The notes beneath the pieces were generated by a model, which saw only the letters and a program-made list of their open reading frames with translations, made no database searches and had not been told where the DNA came from. DNA of 64,000 nt, taken from positions 18,959,085 to 19,023,084 of the forward strand of contig NC_092264.1 of NCBI RefSeq assembly GCF_036320965.1. The letters are read 5' to 3'. The position numbers and the translations under genes are program-made. Origin of the DNA: Panulirus ornatus. Lineage: Eukaryota; Arthropoda; Malacostraca; Decapoda; Palinuridae. The number at the start of each line of letters is the position of its first letter. The first letter of the stretch is position 1. Of this stretch, positions 9,659 through 23,400 are shown piece by piece.

Positions 9659-10830
9659 ACAGCTGTTGTTTGCTGATGATACAGTGCTGGTGGCTGATTT
9701 GGGTGAGAAACTGCAGAAGTTGGTGACTGAGTTTGGTAAAGTGTGTGAAAGAAGAAAGCCGAGATTAAATGTGAATAAGAGCAAGTTTATTAGGTTCAGT
9801 AGGGTTGAGAGACAAGTTAACTGGGAAGTAAATTTGAATGGAGAAAAACTGGAGGAAGTGAAGTGTTTTAGATAACTGGGAGTGGATTTAGCAGCAGATA
9901 GAACCATGGAAGCACAAGTGAGTCAAAGGGTGGGGGTGAAGGCTCTGAGAGCATTGAAGAATGTTAGGAAGGTGAGAACGTTATCTCGGAGCAAAAATGG
10001 GTATGTTTGAAGGAATATGGGTTCCAACAATGTTATATGGCTGCGGAGCAGGGGCTATGAATAGGGTTGTGCGGAGGAGGGTGGATGTTTTGGAAAGGAA
10101 ATGTTTGAGGACAATATGAGGTGTGAGGTGGTTTGACCGAGTAAGTAATGAAAGGGTAAGAGAGATGCGTGGTAATAAAAGGAGTGTGGTTGAGAAAGCA
10201 AAAGAGGGTGTATTGAAAGGGTTTGGTCACAGAGAGAATGAGCGAGGAAAGATTGACAAAAAGGATATATATGTCAGAGGCAGAGGGAACAACGAGAAGT
10301 GGGAGAACAAATTGGTGGAAAGATGGAGTGAAAAAGATTTTGAGCAATTGGGGCCTGAACATACAGGAGGGTGAAAAGCGTGCAAGGTATAAAGTGAATT
10401 GGAACGATGTGCTATATCAGGGACAATGTACTGTCAATGGATTGAACTAGGGCATGTGAACCGTCTGGGATAAACCATGGAAAGTTTTGTGGCGCCTGGA
10501 TGTGGAAAGTGAGCTGTGGTTTCAGTGCATTACACGAGAGCTAGAGACTGAGTGTGAACGAATGTGGCCTTTGTTTTTTCCTAGTGCTACCTCGCACGCA
10601 CGCGGGGGAGGGGGTGTCACTTCACATGTGGCGGGGTGATGACATGGATGAAGGCAGCAAGTATGAATATATAAAGTGTATATGTCTATGTATGTATATG
10701 TATGTATATGTTGAATATGTGCATGTGTGGGCATTTATGTGTATTCAGGTGTGTTGGGCCATTCTTTCATCTGTTTCCTTGCACTACCTCACTAACACGG
10801 GAGACTAAGCATAATAAAATAAATATAGTA
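9659..10830 (+). mobile_element. RTE-like LINE (family A), 5'-truncated copy with full 3' tail
   Basis: The copy begins at the reverse-transcriptase catalytic box (LLFADDTVLVADLGEKLQ) and runs through the C-terminal domain ([19 protein letters not shown]) with several stops and frameshifts. The 3' UTR follows, with the characteristic cctagtgctacctcgcacgc block, and the element ends in the tail ttgcactacctcactaacac and an A/T-rich end (ataataaaataaat). It is 5'-truncated, as expected for target-primed reverse transcription. Confidence 0.85.
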
Positions 10831-13800
10831 ATGAAAAAGTCATAATTTGTAGTACTTTGGGGAATAACTTCATTGGCGTTCCATCTGCATTATTATCCAA
10901 GGGAAAATCATAAGCGGCTAAAAAATTCAAATATTTTTTTCGGAAGGTATAAAAATTCAAATCCATAACCAGTCTACAAATATATTACAATCGTTACAAT
11001 ACCACCTATTAGAACCTTAACTGTATTATTTCTGGCTTTCTATACACATACATTTCAAATCTAATCATCAAACATTCACATTCCAATAAAGATTTCATGG
11101 AAACGCACAATTCAAAAACATTATTCTCATTTGTAAGGTTCTCATGAAGATCAATCTTATTCTTTCCCAGTACTATTTCACCTTAAACGTTTCATTATAA
11201 AATAAAAACAAAATCTAATACAGATCTTCACAAGATGTTATAAAACAAGGTTACCAACTAAATGATACACCTTATCCTTCATGAAACATAGCAACAGTTT
11301 AATCTGAATATGCTGGAACATTTCTTTTTTGTGCTGAACAGTGTCTACTACTATATTTCAGACAAAAAGAATTCCTCAAAAAAGCAATCTGTATTACAGT
11401 ATCATATCCCAGGACCCATTCTCCAGGGCTGCACTACAATCAGTGACAGGGAAAGTATGAACTTCAGAACAAGAACTTCTTCAACAAGATTGTACTGATA
11501 AAAACTAGTCAAAGGTGATTTTTTCACTTATGGCTTCACCACAAGCAGGTGGAGTCTGGCAATGCGATCTAAAGTAATGTAAAGATAAAAAGACGCATGG
11601 ACTGAGGACAAATTAACAGCACTGAGTAATACACACAAGGTTGGCTGATACACAATACCTATTATGTATATCAAACTTTGAAGGCTTGTTTCACCTTCCA
11701 AAACTAACTACAGCAAAGTTGGATCTTGGTATCACCATGCAAAGACCAATGATTAAGGGGAAATTTCTTGATGTGAGTAATATAGGAAAGATCAAGCAAT
11801 GGATCAAAGACAAGATGGAGGGACATTACAAGAGCAAAGGGGGCTAGGAGATAAATGTGCAAACACTGGTCTAGAGTTCTACAAGGGCCCCACTCTTGTA
11901 CAGCGGTAATTGGCACATAACCATACACTTACAAACACACTACGTCAGGTGCATTACAATAAAAAATATCCACCTGGTAAACTTATATAAAGAGAATGAA
12001 TAACCAATTAATTTCCCTATAAACTCGGGAATATTAAACAAGCTGTAAAATTTCCTCAACTCGCCAAACATTATGCTTCCCAAGAGCAGGGAGTTGCCAA
12101 TTATTTGTCAGCACAATATGTTAAGTACATAAACTCAGATGATGCTATCAGAGATCAGGTGTGTCAGCCCCTTGAAGGATACATTTACTAAGCCATCCAT
12201 ACACATCTACAGTCCCGACTTTTCTACCATCATTATCCAGATCAATGTTATAAGTATGCTGAAAAAAATCTTTAGCCCCTCGGTGCACTTTATATTTCAA
12301 AAATACACTCCTCCAAATGTAGAAATTCAATTCAACAAGCCAAAAATATTTGAGTTTAGAACTGATTTTGTACTTATCACATCCAGAAACCTACACCCAT
12401 TCATTTGCAGCAAGTCTCCAAAACCAAAGCTGAACATAGGACCATGCAGCTCTGGATACAAAAAATTCTTAAAATGACCAGAACAATTACTGCACCTTTA
12501 AAACTATCATATAAATCAAATCTTAAATATGTATCTATATCAATGCATGCATGCTCTTATACCATTTAATATCAAATGCCTGAAGTTTTCAATATTTTGT
12601 GACAATTTCCTTCTTCACTATATACTACACAAGAATCCACCAATCAACCCTTTCCCTGCAGCTGAATAATATAGGATCTCATTTATTTTGTTGTTAATCA
12701 CTGCATATGATACACATACGGATCCCGTTTTAAAATCCTACACAAGATGTTTCCTCTGAATATTTATGGCGAATGTTGGCCTTTGATGTTCTATTTGCTG
12801 CCATACATTAATAGTATCCTTTTATTATAGGCAGTATTTCTTTAAAAAAAAAAATGCTGCTTAAACATTCATATCATAAACCCATACCATGAATAACAAA
12901 TGTTAATCCAAACTGCATAATCATACAATTTACTACATGCTAATAAAGTCGTGAAATGACAGCAAGAAAAACTAAATGTATTATGAGCAGTATAATTGTA
13001 CATCTGCAGTGGCTGTCCTGCTGTCAACAACCATACTCTAACTGCAAGCAAATAATTGGATTACTGCTCTCAGCCAAGATATACATTTCTGTAGAAGGCC
13101 TGCCACAATAAAAAGATTAACTAACACTGTTGATAACCTTATAAAAACCATTTCATCAATGTTTAGAGCAGGATCAGTACAATTAACTAATGCAGTTTAT
13201 AAATTTCTACTCTTCCTGAACATCTGGTTATCATAATTCATCAGTGAATTCCCAAAAGATTTCCACAAATATTCACTAAGAACAGTGACCATTCGCCATA
13301 AACAAATGATAGCAAATGTGCACTGAACAGTGTCCTCACCTTTGGAAGAACTAAATCTATTAGCCGTGCATCTCATCTATTTTCCTATAAAAGAAATGTA
13401 TACTTTTCTGGCATAAATCATCACATGTACTGATTTACATTTATACAAAAAATACAAATCAGTCAACAAATGACTAATCCCAAGTCTTCAAATCTATCAT
13501 AGCTGGATAAATAAGTAAAAAAATAAATTCACCTTACATTAGAAACATTGAACGAAAGTGTTTTTACTTATAAGATTTTTACCCTTGAGCTCAAAATATA
13601 TTTGAAAATCGTTTGCACCTTATGAATGAAACCTAAGACAGTTTAATTTTTCTTTAGCCAATGAGCAGCAGTATATAATAAAAAGCTTATGAAGAAATTA
13701 CTCAAAATTCACTAATAAAATGTGATTTATTTCTAAGCTGCTATCTAATCTACTACAAAAATAAATTACCTAAAGTCAGGCATTCCTTTTAAAAATAACA

Positions 13801-13987
13801 AACTTCCTTTACCTATTCCTTCTTAGTGAACACCTATAAGCAGATCTTCTGTACAGTTGCAAAGTTCATGTTGCACTGCGTTTATGAAGAAATGTAGCTG
13901 AATTTACATATAAGGCTTCTCAAAGAATAATTTCATAAAGCTTGTTGACAAATTATAATGGTACTGTAAAGAATATTAAAAACACTT
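10831..13987. other. AT-rich non-coding stretch downstream of the MCFD2-like gene
   Basis: This 3.1-kb stretch has no exon or recognised repeat. It lies directly 3' of the MCFD2-like stop codon on the minus strand, so part is probably its 3' UTR. Several minus-strand AATAAA candidates exist (complement tttatt at about 12679, 12820 and 13725), and I cannot choose between them. Confidence 0.4.
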
Positions 13988-14416
13988 TTACAAAGCATTA
14001 GAACCTGCTGCTGCAGCAGCATTACGCTGAGCCTGAACAAATTCTGGATAATCGATGAAACCATCTTTATTCTTATCATCCTGCTCCAAGATTGGATCAA
14101 TCATATTTATCAATTCATCATCGGCAAACAGCTTGGGCTCAGGTGTAGGGTGACCAGATTTTGCCGGATCATGGTTTGCAGCATCATGCCAGTGAAACAA
14201 AGACTTGATGAGTTCTTGTCCATCAAGTTTATTGTTATTATCTGCATCATGCATTTTGAAATAATGGAACTGAAGCTCCTGTTCAGACATCCCTGATGTG
14301 TCAATTGGAACTTCAAGATGATCTTTGATGTGGTCACGCTCCTTGCTCAGGTTGGGATTATGTAAAACTCTCTGGTTCTGGTGAGGCTGCTGGAACCCTC
14401 CTGGCTGCTGTGGCTG
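13988..14416 (-). CDS. Mcfd2: MCFD2-like gene, exon 3 (both EF-hands, stop)
   Basis: The minus-strand acceptor is ttaattcacacag, followed by CAGCCACAGCAG. The exon has 142 codons plus stop. It starts with a last Gln-rich piece (QPQQPGGFQQPHQNQ), then the conserved helix HNPNLSKERDHIKDHLE and the two EF-hands. It ends in an alanine run, AAAAAGSNAL. Confidence 0.9.
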   Translation of the reverse strand, partial: QPQQPGGFQQPHQNQRVLHNPNLSKERDHIKDHLEVPIDTSGMSEQELQFHYFKMHDADNNNKLDGQELIKSLFHWHDAANHDPAKSGHPTPEPKLFADDELINMIDPILEQDDKNKDGFIDYPEFVQAQRNAAAAAGSNAL

Positions 14417-17400
14417 CTGTGTGAATTAAGAAAGAAGAGTTTTAGATACTTAGAAGTGGATATGGCAGCAACTGCAACCATGGAAGCAAAAGTGAATCAC
14501 AGGATGGGTGAGGGAGCGAAGATTCTGAGAGCAATAAGGAATGTGTGGAAAGAGAAGTTGTCGTCTAGAAGGGTGAAGACTTTTGAGGGTAGAGTATTCC
14601 CAATAATGCTGTATGAATGCAAAACATGAGCTACAGATAAGGATCTGTGGAGGAGGATAGAGGTAATGGAAATGAAATGCTCATGGACAATACGTGGTAT
14701 AGGTGATTTGATAGAGTACCTAATAAAAGGGTAAAAGAGAGGCATGGTAACGAGTGTGTTTAAGATAGTTGAAGATGTGCTGAAATGGTTTGGACATGGA
14801 AAAAATGAATGAGGATAGAATGACAAAGTGGATATATGAGTCAGAAGTGGATGTGACAAGAAAAGGGAGACCATATTGGATGAGGAAGGATGGAATGAAA
14901 AGATTTTGAGTGAACAGGGTCTGAACATGCAGAAGGGTTACTACTTCCCCACTTGCCCCCTTCATCGATGTTCCCATTTGTTCTCTTGTCTTAAGCATGT
15001 TATTTACCTCCTTCCAAAACATCTTTTTATTCTCCCTAAAGTTTAATGATACTCTCTTACCCTAACTCTCAATTGCCCCCTTTTTCAACCCTTGCACTTT
15101 CCTCTTGACCTCTTGCTGCTTTCTTTTATACATCTCCCAGTAATTTGCACTCCTTCCTTCTAAGTCATTCAAGTGCCTCTCTTTTCTTTTTCACTTACAA
15201 CTTTACTTCTTCATGCCACCACTCACTACCCTTTCTAATCTGCCTACATCCCACCTTTCTCGTGCCACATGCATCTTTTGCACATGCCATCACTGCTTCC
15301 CTAAATACATCCCATACCTCATCCACTCCCCCCACATCATTTGCTCTCACCTTTTGCCATCCTACACTTGATCTCTCCTGGTACTTCCTCACAAAAGTCT
15401 TCTTTCCAAGCTCACTTACTCTCACCACTCTTTTCCCAGCATTCTCTCTTCTTTTTTGAAAGCCTCTACACATCTTCATCTTTGCCTCCACAAGATAGTG
15501 ATCAGCCATCCTTCCAGCTGCCCCTCTCAGCATATTAATATCCAAAAGTCTCTTTTATATGCTTATGAATTAACACAATCTGATAATGCCCTTTGACCAT
15601 CTCTCTTACTCACATACACATACTCATGTATATCTCTTTTTAAACCAGGTATTCCCAATCACAAGTCATTTTTCAGCACACAAATCCACAAGCTCTTCAC
15701 AATTTCAATTCACAACAATGAATACCCCAGGTACACCAATTATACCCTCAACTGCCACATTACTTACCTTTGCACTTAAATCACCATCACTGATACCATG
15801 TTCTCATGCACAAAAGCTGCTGACACACTCACTCAGCTGCTGTCGAAACACTCGCATCTCATGATCTTTCTTCTCTCTCATGACCAGGTGCATAATCACC
15901 AATAATCACCCATCTCGCTCCACCCACTTTCAGTTTTATCCACATCAATCTAGAATTTACTTTCTTACACTATCACATACTCCTACTACTCCTTCCTTAG
16001 CTCACCTACCTCTGACTTTACTCCTAAGACTTTCCAAATTATTCTTCCCTTTTACACTTGGATTTCATTTCACTCAGAGCCAGAACATCCAGGTTTCTGT
16101 CCTCAAACATACTACCTATCTCTCCTCATCTTGGTTACATCCACACACATTCAGACACCCCAATCTGAGCCTTCGAGGAGGATGAGCACTCCCTCCTTGA
16201 CTCCTCCTCCTGTTTCCCCTATTAGCAATTGAAATACAAGGAGGGGAGGGTTTCCAGCCCCCTGCTCCCACCCTCTTTGGTCACCTTATACAACACATGG
16301 GGAATACGTGGGAAGTATTCTTTCTTCTCTACCCCAAGGAATATAAATATTTATAATTCATCTATCACACAATCACACTTTCCCTCGTTTGTGAGATAGC
16401 ACCAGGAAACAAACGAAGAAAGACCCATCCACTCATAATCATATATATATGCATACATGCACAAACGTGTACACATTCATACATATAACTGTTCCTACCA
16501 CCAACTTCTATCTACTTCTCCTACCCCTTTGAAAAGAAGGTAAGGCTGGCACAGTGCTCACCACAGAAAAATCCAGTTACAAAGAATGAGCTGCATGGGC
16601 TAAGTGTTGTTAAATGTTACATCCTACACTACTACTTCCATAAATGACCAGGGCAAATCACTGTGCTATCCAAAAATCACAAAAGCTGAAGTATTTACTC
16701 AAGGAGTAGATCACAAATCAAAACACAAGTGAAGAGAGGATTAAGGGAGAGAATAATCCTCCCAACACTGACCTATGCAACCATAACATGGACATGGATG
16801 AGTCACACTGATCAAGAATCCAAGCTGTGAAAATGAGCTATTTGAGAGGAGCATGCTGTATGACTAAATGGTATGATAGGGTATATTAAATATGTGGTAA
16901 GGAGGAAATGCACTGCAAAGTGAATGAATTGTGATTGGTAGAGTAGGTGAAACTTAATACTTTGAGATGGTTTGGGCATCTGGAAAATAATGCGAGATGG
17001 AGAGTTACAAGAAGAGTGTATAATAGTAAAATTAAAGGGGTTGATGCGAGAGGAGGACCACCTGTGACATGCATAAACAGAGTGGAAGAAATGGTGGAAG
17101 AATGCATGGAATGGTATATGCGAAGGACACATAAGTAAGGAGAGGGGTAAGTGGAGACTCATTTGCCTTGGCCAGCCCCTTGAAGGGAGTTCCCAGAAGG
17201 AACAGGAATCAGAGATATGGACAGGTAGATAGATAGTCTTTAAAAGCAGGCAAATTGCCCATTACTTCAATGGAATACTAAAGGGAAGAAATGATATGAC
17301 ATGTCTGATGTGGTTTCCTGAAAAAGAGTAAAACTGACAAATGTAAAAAATACGTAAATCCTGTGACAGCAAAACAACTAGCAAAGCTTGGTAATTCTAC

Positions 17401-20400
17401 CTTCCAAAAGTATGATTGTGAAGCTAGGAAAATGAAGAACTTATGTAATTTTAAAAAATCATATGTCAATATCATTAGACTTAATCTTAAGTGCTGAGCA
17501 CAGCAAATTTAAGTCATTTCAGAAATACTTATATGGAACAAAGAATTTAACAGTTTATGAAGATTACTTGTCCAGAAAGACTGATAATTAGAGTTTCTGC
17601 AAGGAATGTCAGTGGGAACAGATACAGAAAAGAACCTCAGAAAAAGAGAGGAATATGAGGAGAGTCAAAATGGAGGGATGTGTAATAACCATGAAGTGTG
17701 AAAAGGGTTATGCATTACCCACACAACTGTACTACAGAACAAAAATAAGTACATAATAGGATACAAACTGCCAAAAGACATACATTACCATGATAGCATC
17801 TGATACTTTAAAATGCATCAACTTAATATCTTCTGACTTCAGAAATATAAAAAACATTGATCCAGTATACAACACTCATGGTATAAACAATACAGAATTC
17901 TTTGAGATTTGGAGGAAAAATTAATTTAACTGCTCAAAATGAAAATACTTTATTGAGAAGATTCTAATTCAATCAAATTTTTACGTTCTACTGTCCATGT
18001 CAAAGGAATTAAAGTACTCTTTAGGTACAGCATAAAAAACCACAAATTCTAAACTGTATTTGCTTATTTCCAGTGATGTTCCACATACTTCTCAAAGTCA
18101 TAGACAAATGAAGATATTCATGATGATATCTTGTAAGGCAACTTCTCTGACTTGCAAGACATATCAATAGAGAAAAACAACTGACTTGGAACTGCTGCTG
18201 TTGTGGAGGCTGTTGAGGTGGAGGTTGGTACTGCTGCTGCTGCTGCTGATGCACTGGCTGTTGGAACTGTTGTTGCTGTTGAGGTTGGTATTGTGGTTGC
18301 TGCTGATACTGCTGTTGTGATGGTGGAACTCCAGGAGCTTGTCGATACTGCTGCGGAGGTACTCCAGGAGGATTAGCCTAAAAATCAAAGTCATGTGAAA
18401 ATGCAACAGAAGATATTCATTTCTGTATGAAATATGCAAATCACTTCAGAAAAATAATTAAAAATATCAAAGAATGATCGCCTTATATGAAAGCAGAAAC
18501 TGATGTTACACTTCAGAACCTCATCCCCTGATGCCCTTAATAGCATATGCTCTATGCACTTCTTCGATCATGTGGAGACCTTTTCTTGTGTACAATATTC
18601 CTTATCAAAATCACTTCAAACTAAAAACATTACAAAACTAAAAATTTATATTTATATCTATTATACTTTGACGCTGACTCCCGCGTTAGCGAGGTAGCGC
18701 AAGGAAACACACGAAAAAATGGCCCAACCCACCCATATACACATGTATATACATAAACACCCACACACGCATATATGAATACCTATACATTTCAACGTAT
18801 ACATACATATACATACACAGACATATACATATATGTACACATGTACATATTCATACATGCTGCCTTTATCCATTCCCGCTGCCACTCCACCACACATGGA
18901 ATTACTAAAAAACTAAAAATATAAACTCCTATATTTATCATAATACCTGAAATCCTAAAAACTGACCAGTGAATTATAACTTAAAAAGACTAGTGCACAC
19001 ATTTCTACTTCTTCACATACATCTGGAGGAATACTGTGCACTGTTTTATAGTTCAGTGTAAGATTTAAACAACTGGAAGTTAAATAACACTTTTTTTTCT
19101 TTTCATACTATTCGCCATTTCCCGCGTTAGCGAGGTAGCGTTAAGAACAGAGGACTGGGCCTTTTTTGGAATATCCTCACCTGGCCCCCTCTGACCTTCT
19201 TTTGGAAAATTAAAAAAAAAAACGAGAGGGGAGGATTTCCAGCCCCCCGCTCCCTCCCCTTTTAGTCGCCTTCTACGACATGCAGATAACACTTACTTCC
19301 CATAAAAAAAATCAGCACAAGACACAAGGCCAAGGGTCATGATGTAGCATTCAGGATTTAGGATATAAGAACTCACTACTCACATGGAAACCCTGATTTG
19401 GATTTTTTTCAAATACTAACACAAGTGAAGCACCTAAAGGCTTAGGTTCTATGACCTTAGGAGAAACTAAGCAAGAAAATGTTCATAATATTTGTAATGA
19501 AGCAGAAGTGCCTCACACTTCAGTAATCTCAGATTCCCACACCCCTAAAAAATATAACACTGAAAAAACACATCTTTTTTTTCTTTCATACTATTCGCCA
19601 TTTCCCGCGTTAGCAAGGTAGCGTTAAGAACAGAGGACTGGGCCTCTGAGAGAATATCCTCACCTGGCCTCGTTCTCTGTTCCTTCTTTAGGAAAAATTA
19701 AAAAAAAAACAAGAGGAGAGGATTTCCAGCCCCCCGCTCCCTCCCCTTTTAGTCGCCTTCTACGACACGCAGGGAATACGTGGGAAGTATTCTTTCTCCC
19801 CTATCCCCAGGGATACCCTATCCCCAGGGATATAAACATTTTTTTTTATTTTTTATTTATTATACTTTGTCGCTGTCTCCCGCGTTTGCGAGGTAGCGCA
19901 AGGAAACAGACGAAAGAAATGGCCCAACCCCCCCATACACATGTATATACATACGTCCACACACGCAAATATACATACCTACACAGCTTTCCATGGTTTA
20001 CCCCAGCTTCAGATATAAACATATGCACTGAAATGATCCACGAAGCACTAACAAAAGCCCTCCCAACTCAGTCCTAGACTTCAACCAACCAAGAAAATAC
20101 TCATCAAAAGCCACACTACCCACAAAAACACGAGTTACACATCCAGCTTATGCTTTATACATCATCCATCCCTACAGCTATACAAAGTGTAAAATAAGGT
20201 GATAGTATTCAGTTGATTGTTTAATGGAAGTTTCACATATCATTACATCAATTAACCCAAAATTTTCTGATATCTATAACTTTCACCATTAGCACCTTAT
20301 CTAACATCAGGCATTAATTCATATGCTCTGAAACTCTCTTTTGGTTCTTTAGTTACTCCAACTGCACTGTAGAACAACAACATTAATAATCCAAGCAAGT

Positions 20401-23400
20401 AATTTATCAAAGTTTGTACAATTAATGAGATTCATGCTGTCTATATCTCTGATGCCTGTTCCCTCTGGGAACTCCCATCCAGGGGGTGACCAAGCAAAAA
20501 AGTCTCCACTTATCCCTCACCTTACACATTTCTCTTGCATACACCATTCCAAGCATACTTACCTCATTTCTTTCCCTTCAGTACTCTTCCACTCCATTTG
20601 TCAATGCACAGGTGGTCTTCCTCTCACACGTACCCTTTTAATCATACTACTATACCCTTTCCTTGTAAACTTCCATTCTTTCCACATGTGCCCAAACCAC
20701 CTCATAGTATCATGTTTCACCCAGTCTACCTAGACGCAACAATTCATTCCCTTTGCACTCCCTACCATACTAAATCTCTTATACACCCCTCATTACTTTC
20801 TTCATTCCATCTAGTCATTATGCATGCTCCTCTAAAGCAACTCATATCCACAGCCTGGATTCTTAACCTCCATGGCTCATCCCAAGTTTCAGCTGCACAA
20901 GTCAGGGTCAGGAAACTATGATGTCCCTTAATTCTTTCTTCACTTCTATATTTATACCTCTGCCCTTCATTATTCTATTAAAGGACTCAATGACTCTTCT
21001 ACCTTGTACTGTTCTCTTCCTTAGATCTTCCATATCACCAAACTTACTGAAAAACTCCCAAATACTTGAATTCTGTCACCTCTTCCACTTCTTCATGGGA
21101 ACCTCAATTACAGTCCAATTTAGTTTCATATCAACATTAGCTTTGGATATTAATGGGTGTGCCTGAGGATTGGGTGAAAGTTATTATCAATCCTTTATTC
21201 ACAGGAAAGGGTGCGAAGGATTATGTAGCATTTATAGGGAAATAAGTCTTAAGTATGCCAGGAAAAGTGTATACAAGGATATCAACTGACAGGGTGATGG
21301 AAGTGACAATGCAGAATAAGTGATAAGCAAGGGAGTTTTAAGAAAGGTAGGGGATGTGTGGATCAGATTTTTGTAAAGATGACTGTGGAAAAGTATTTAG
21401 TGAAAGGCAAGAAGCTGTATGCAGCTTTTGTGGATCTGGAGAAAGCGTATACGGGGAAAACTGTTAGGTGGTGTAAAAGCAAGGCTTTGTGATATAAATG
21501 GATGGAGTGATAAGAGAGATGAAAGCAAAACATGGGAAAAGGGGTGCAAAGCAAAACGTGGGAAAAGGGGTGCAGAGATGGAGTGTGGTGGGGAGATGTG
21601 GTGGTTAGTGGCAAGCCTGTATGCAGATGATATTGTGCTGTTTGCAGAGAATGAAGAGGAGTTGCAGTAGGTTGAAGTGCATTTTATGATGTCCGTAAGC
21701 AGAGGAGACTGAGGGTAAATGCAAGTAAAAGTAAAGTAATGGTGTTTGATAGGAAATGGAGTGAAAGTACAGATTTCATACAGACTGAAAAAAGAAAGTG
21801 GACTAAATTGTGCTATGGATAGGGGGGGGGGGGGGGAGACTGGAAGAAGTGAGGGAATTTAAGTATCTGGGAGCTGTCTTAGGTAATTACGATGATATGG
21901 AAGGAGAGATAAGGGAGACAGCAGTACAGGGTAGAAGAGTAATTGGGTCCCTTAACAGAATAATGAAGGGTAAAGGTGTAAATATGGAGGTGAAGAGAGG
22001 ATCAAGGGACAGCACAGTCCTCCCAACCCTGACCTATGCAGCCAAAACACGGACATGGAATGAGGCACAGAGGTTAAGAATTCAGGCTGTGGAAAAGAGC
22101 TATTTGAGAAGAGCATGTGGTACAAGTAAATGGAATGAAGAAATGAAAGGGTGTATAAGAGATGTGGTATGGCAAAGAATGCAAAGGGAATGAACTGTGG
22201 AGTGGTAGATTGGTTGAAACGTAATACTCTGAGGTGATTTGGGCATGTGGAAAGAATGAAAGACTGGAAGTTAATTAGAAGAGTGTATGATAGTGCAATT
22301 AACATGATTGCTGTGAGTGGAGGACTACCTGGGACAAGGGTAAATAGGGTGAAGGAATACTGGAGGGAGAGGAACAGAGGAAGAATGAGTGGAATGGTGT
22401 ATGCAAAGGAGGCATGTAAGGACAGGGATAAGTGGAGACTCTTTTGCCGTGGCCATCCCTTGATGGGAGTTCCTGGAGGGAACAGACGTCAGAGGCATAG
22501 ACAGATAGATAGCGATGGTATTTTCCAATGCTAGTGTAGCTTTTAGAAAATACATTAACAATTGCAGAGCATGATTTGGAGAGTCATATCTCACTGAACA
22601 ACATCAAGTACGAGCAATAGTAGTGTTGGTTATGAATATCAGGGATAATGTGGGGTTAGTGATAAAAAGAACAAAACCTATAAACCTTTACCTTAATCTT
22701 ACATAGCAACCAAAATATACAACAGAAACATATGAACATTACTCTGGCCTGATACTCGGGATTACATTTCTGCTCAATCTATTGCCTCTGTACTGAGATT
22801 TGGCAGCATTCATGCAAAGTTCATTCACAGGTATGACTGGTATATTCCAAACAGAGCAATGAACATTAAAGGTTGAGAGCTAGGAATGTTATATGAGGTT
22901 TTTGTAAGTTCTGTTGATATTCAACAGGTACTAACTACTTTTACATTAAACAATCCACATTTTTCCTATAACTATATATCCCTCTCTTCTAACGCCTTGT
23001 TCATCTTGGGTACCACAAAATTGAGTAATTGGGCCCAAATAGGGGTAATTAGGCTCAACCTACGTTAATAGGTTTATAAAGTCAAATTGATGAAAAAATC
23101 ATTTCTCATTTTTTAGATATGCATTAGAATCCTTCATAATTACTTAGTAAATAACATGCTTCTTACCTGATTTTAAAAATTTGCAGTAGCATGTTTTTCA
23201 GCAAGTATTTTATGTTTTCATAGTCTTACAAAAATATGAAAAACTTGGTCCAACAGCCCCATTTTAAGGTAATCCATGTGTTCAGCCCTGTACTGAAAGT
23301 TGCTTTGGGAAGTAGCTATTTATGGTTCTGGTGCTTTTTGTTTCGTGTGATTACAGAAGTACCTGCAGAGCATTATATCTTATCAAGCAATACTACATCA

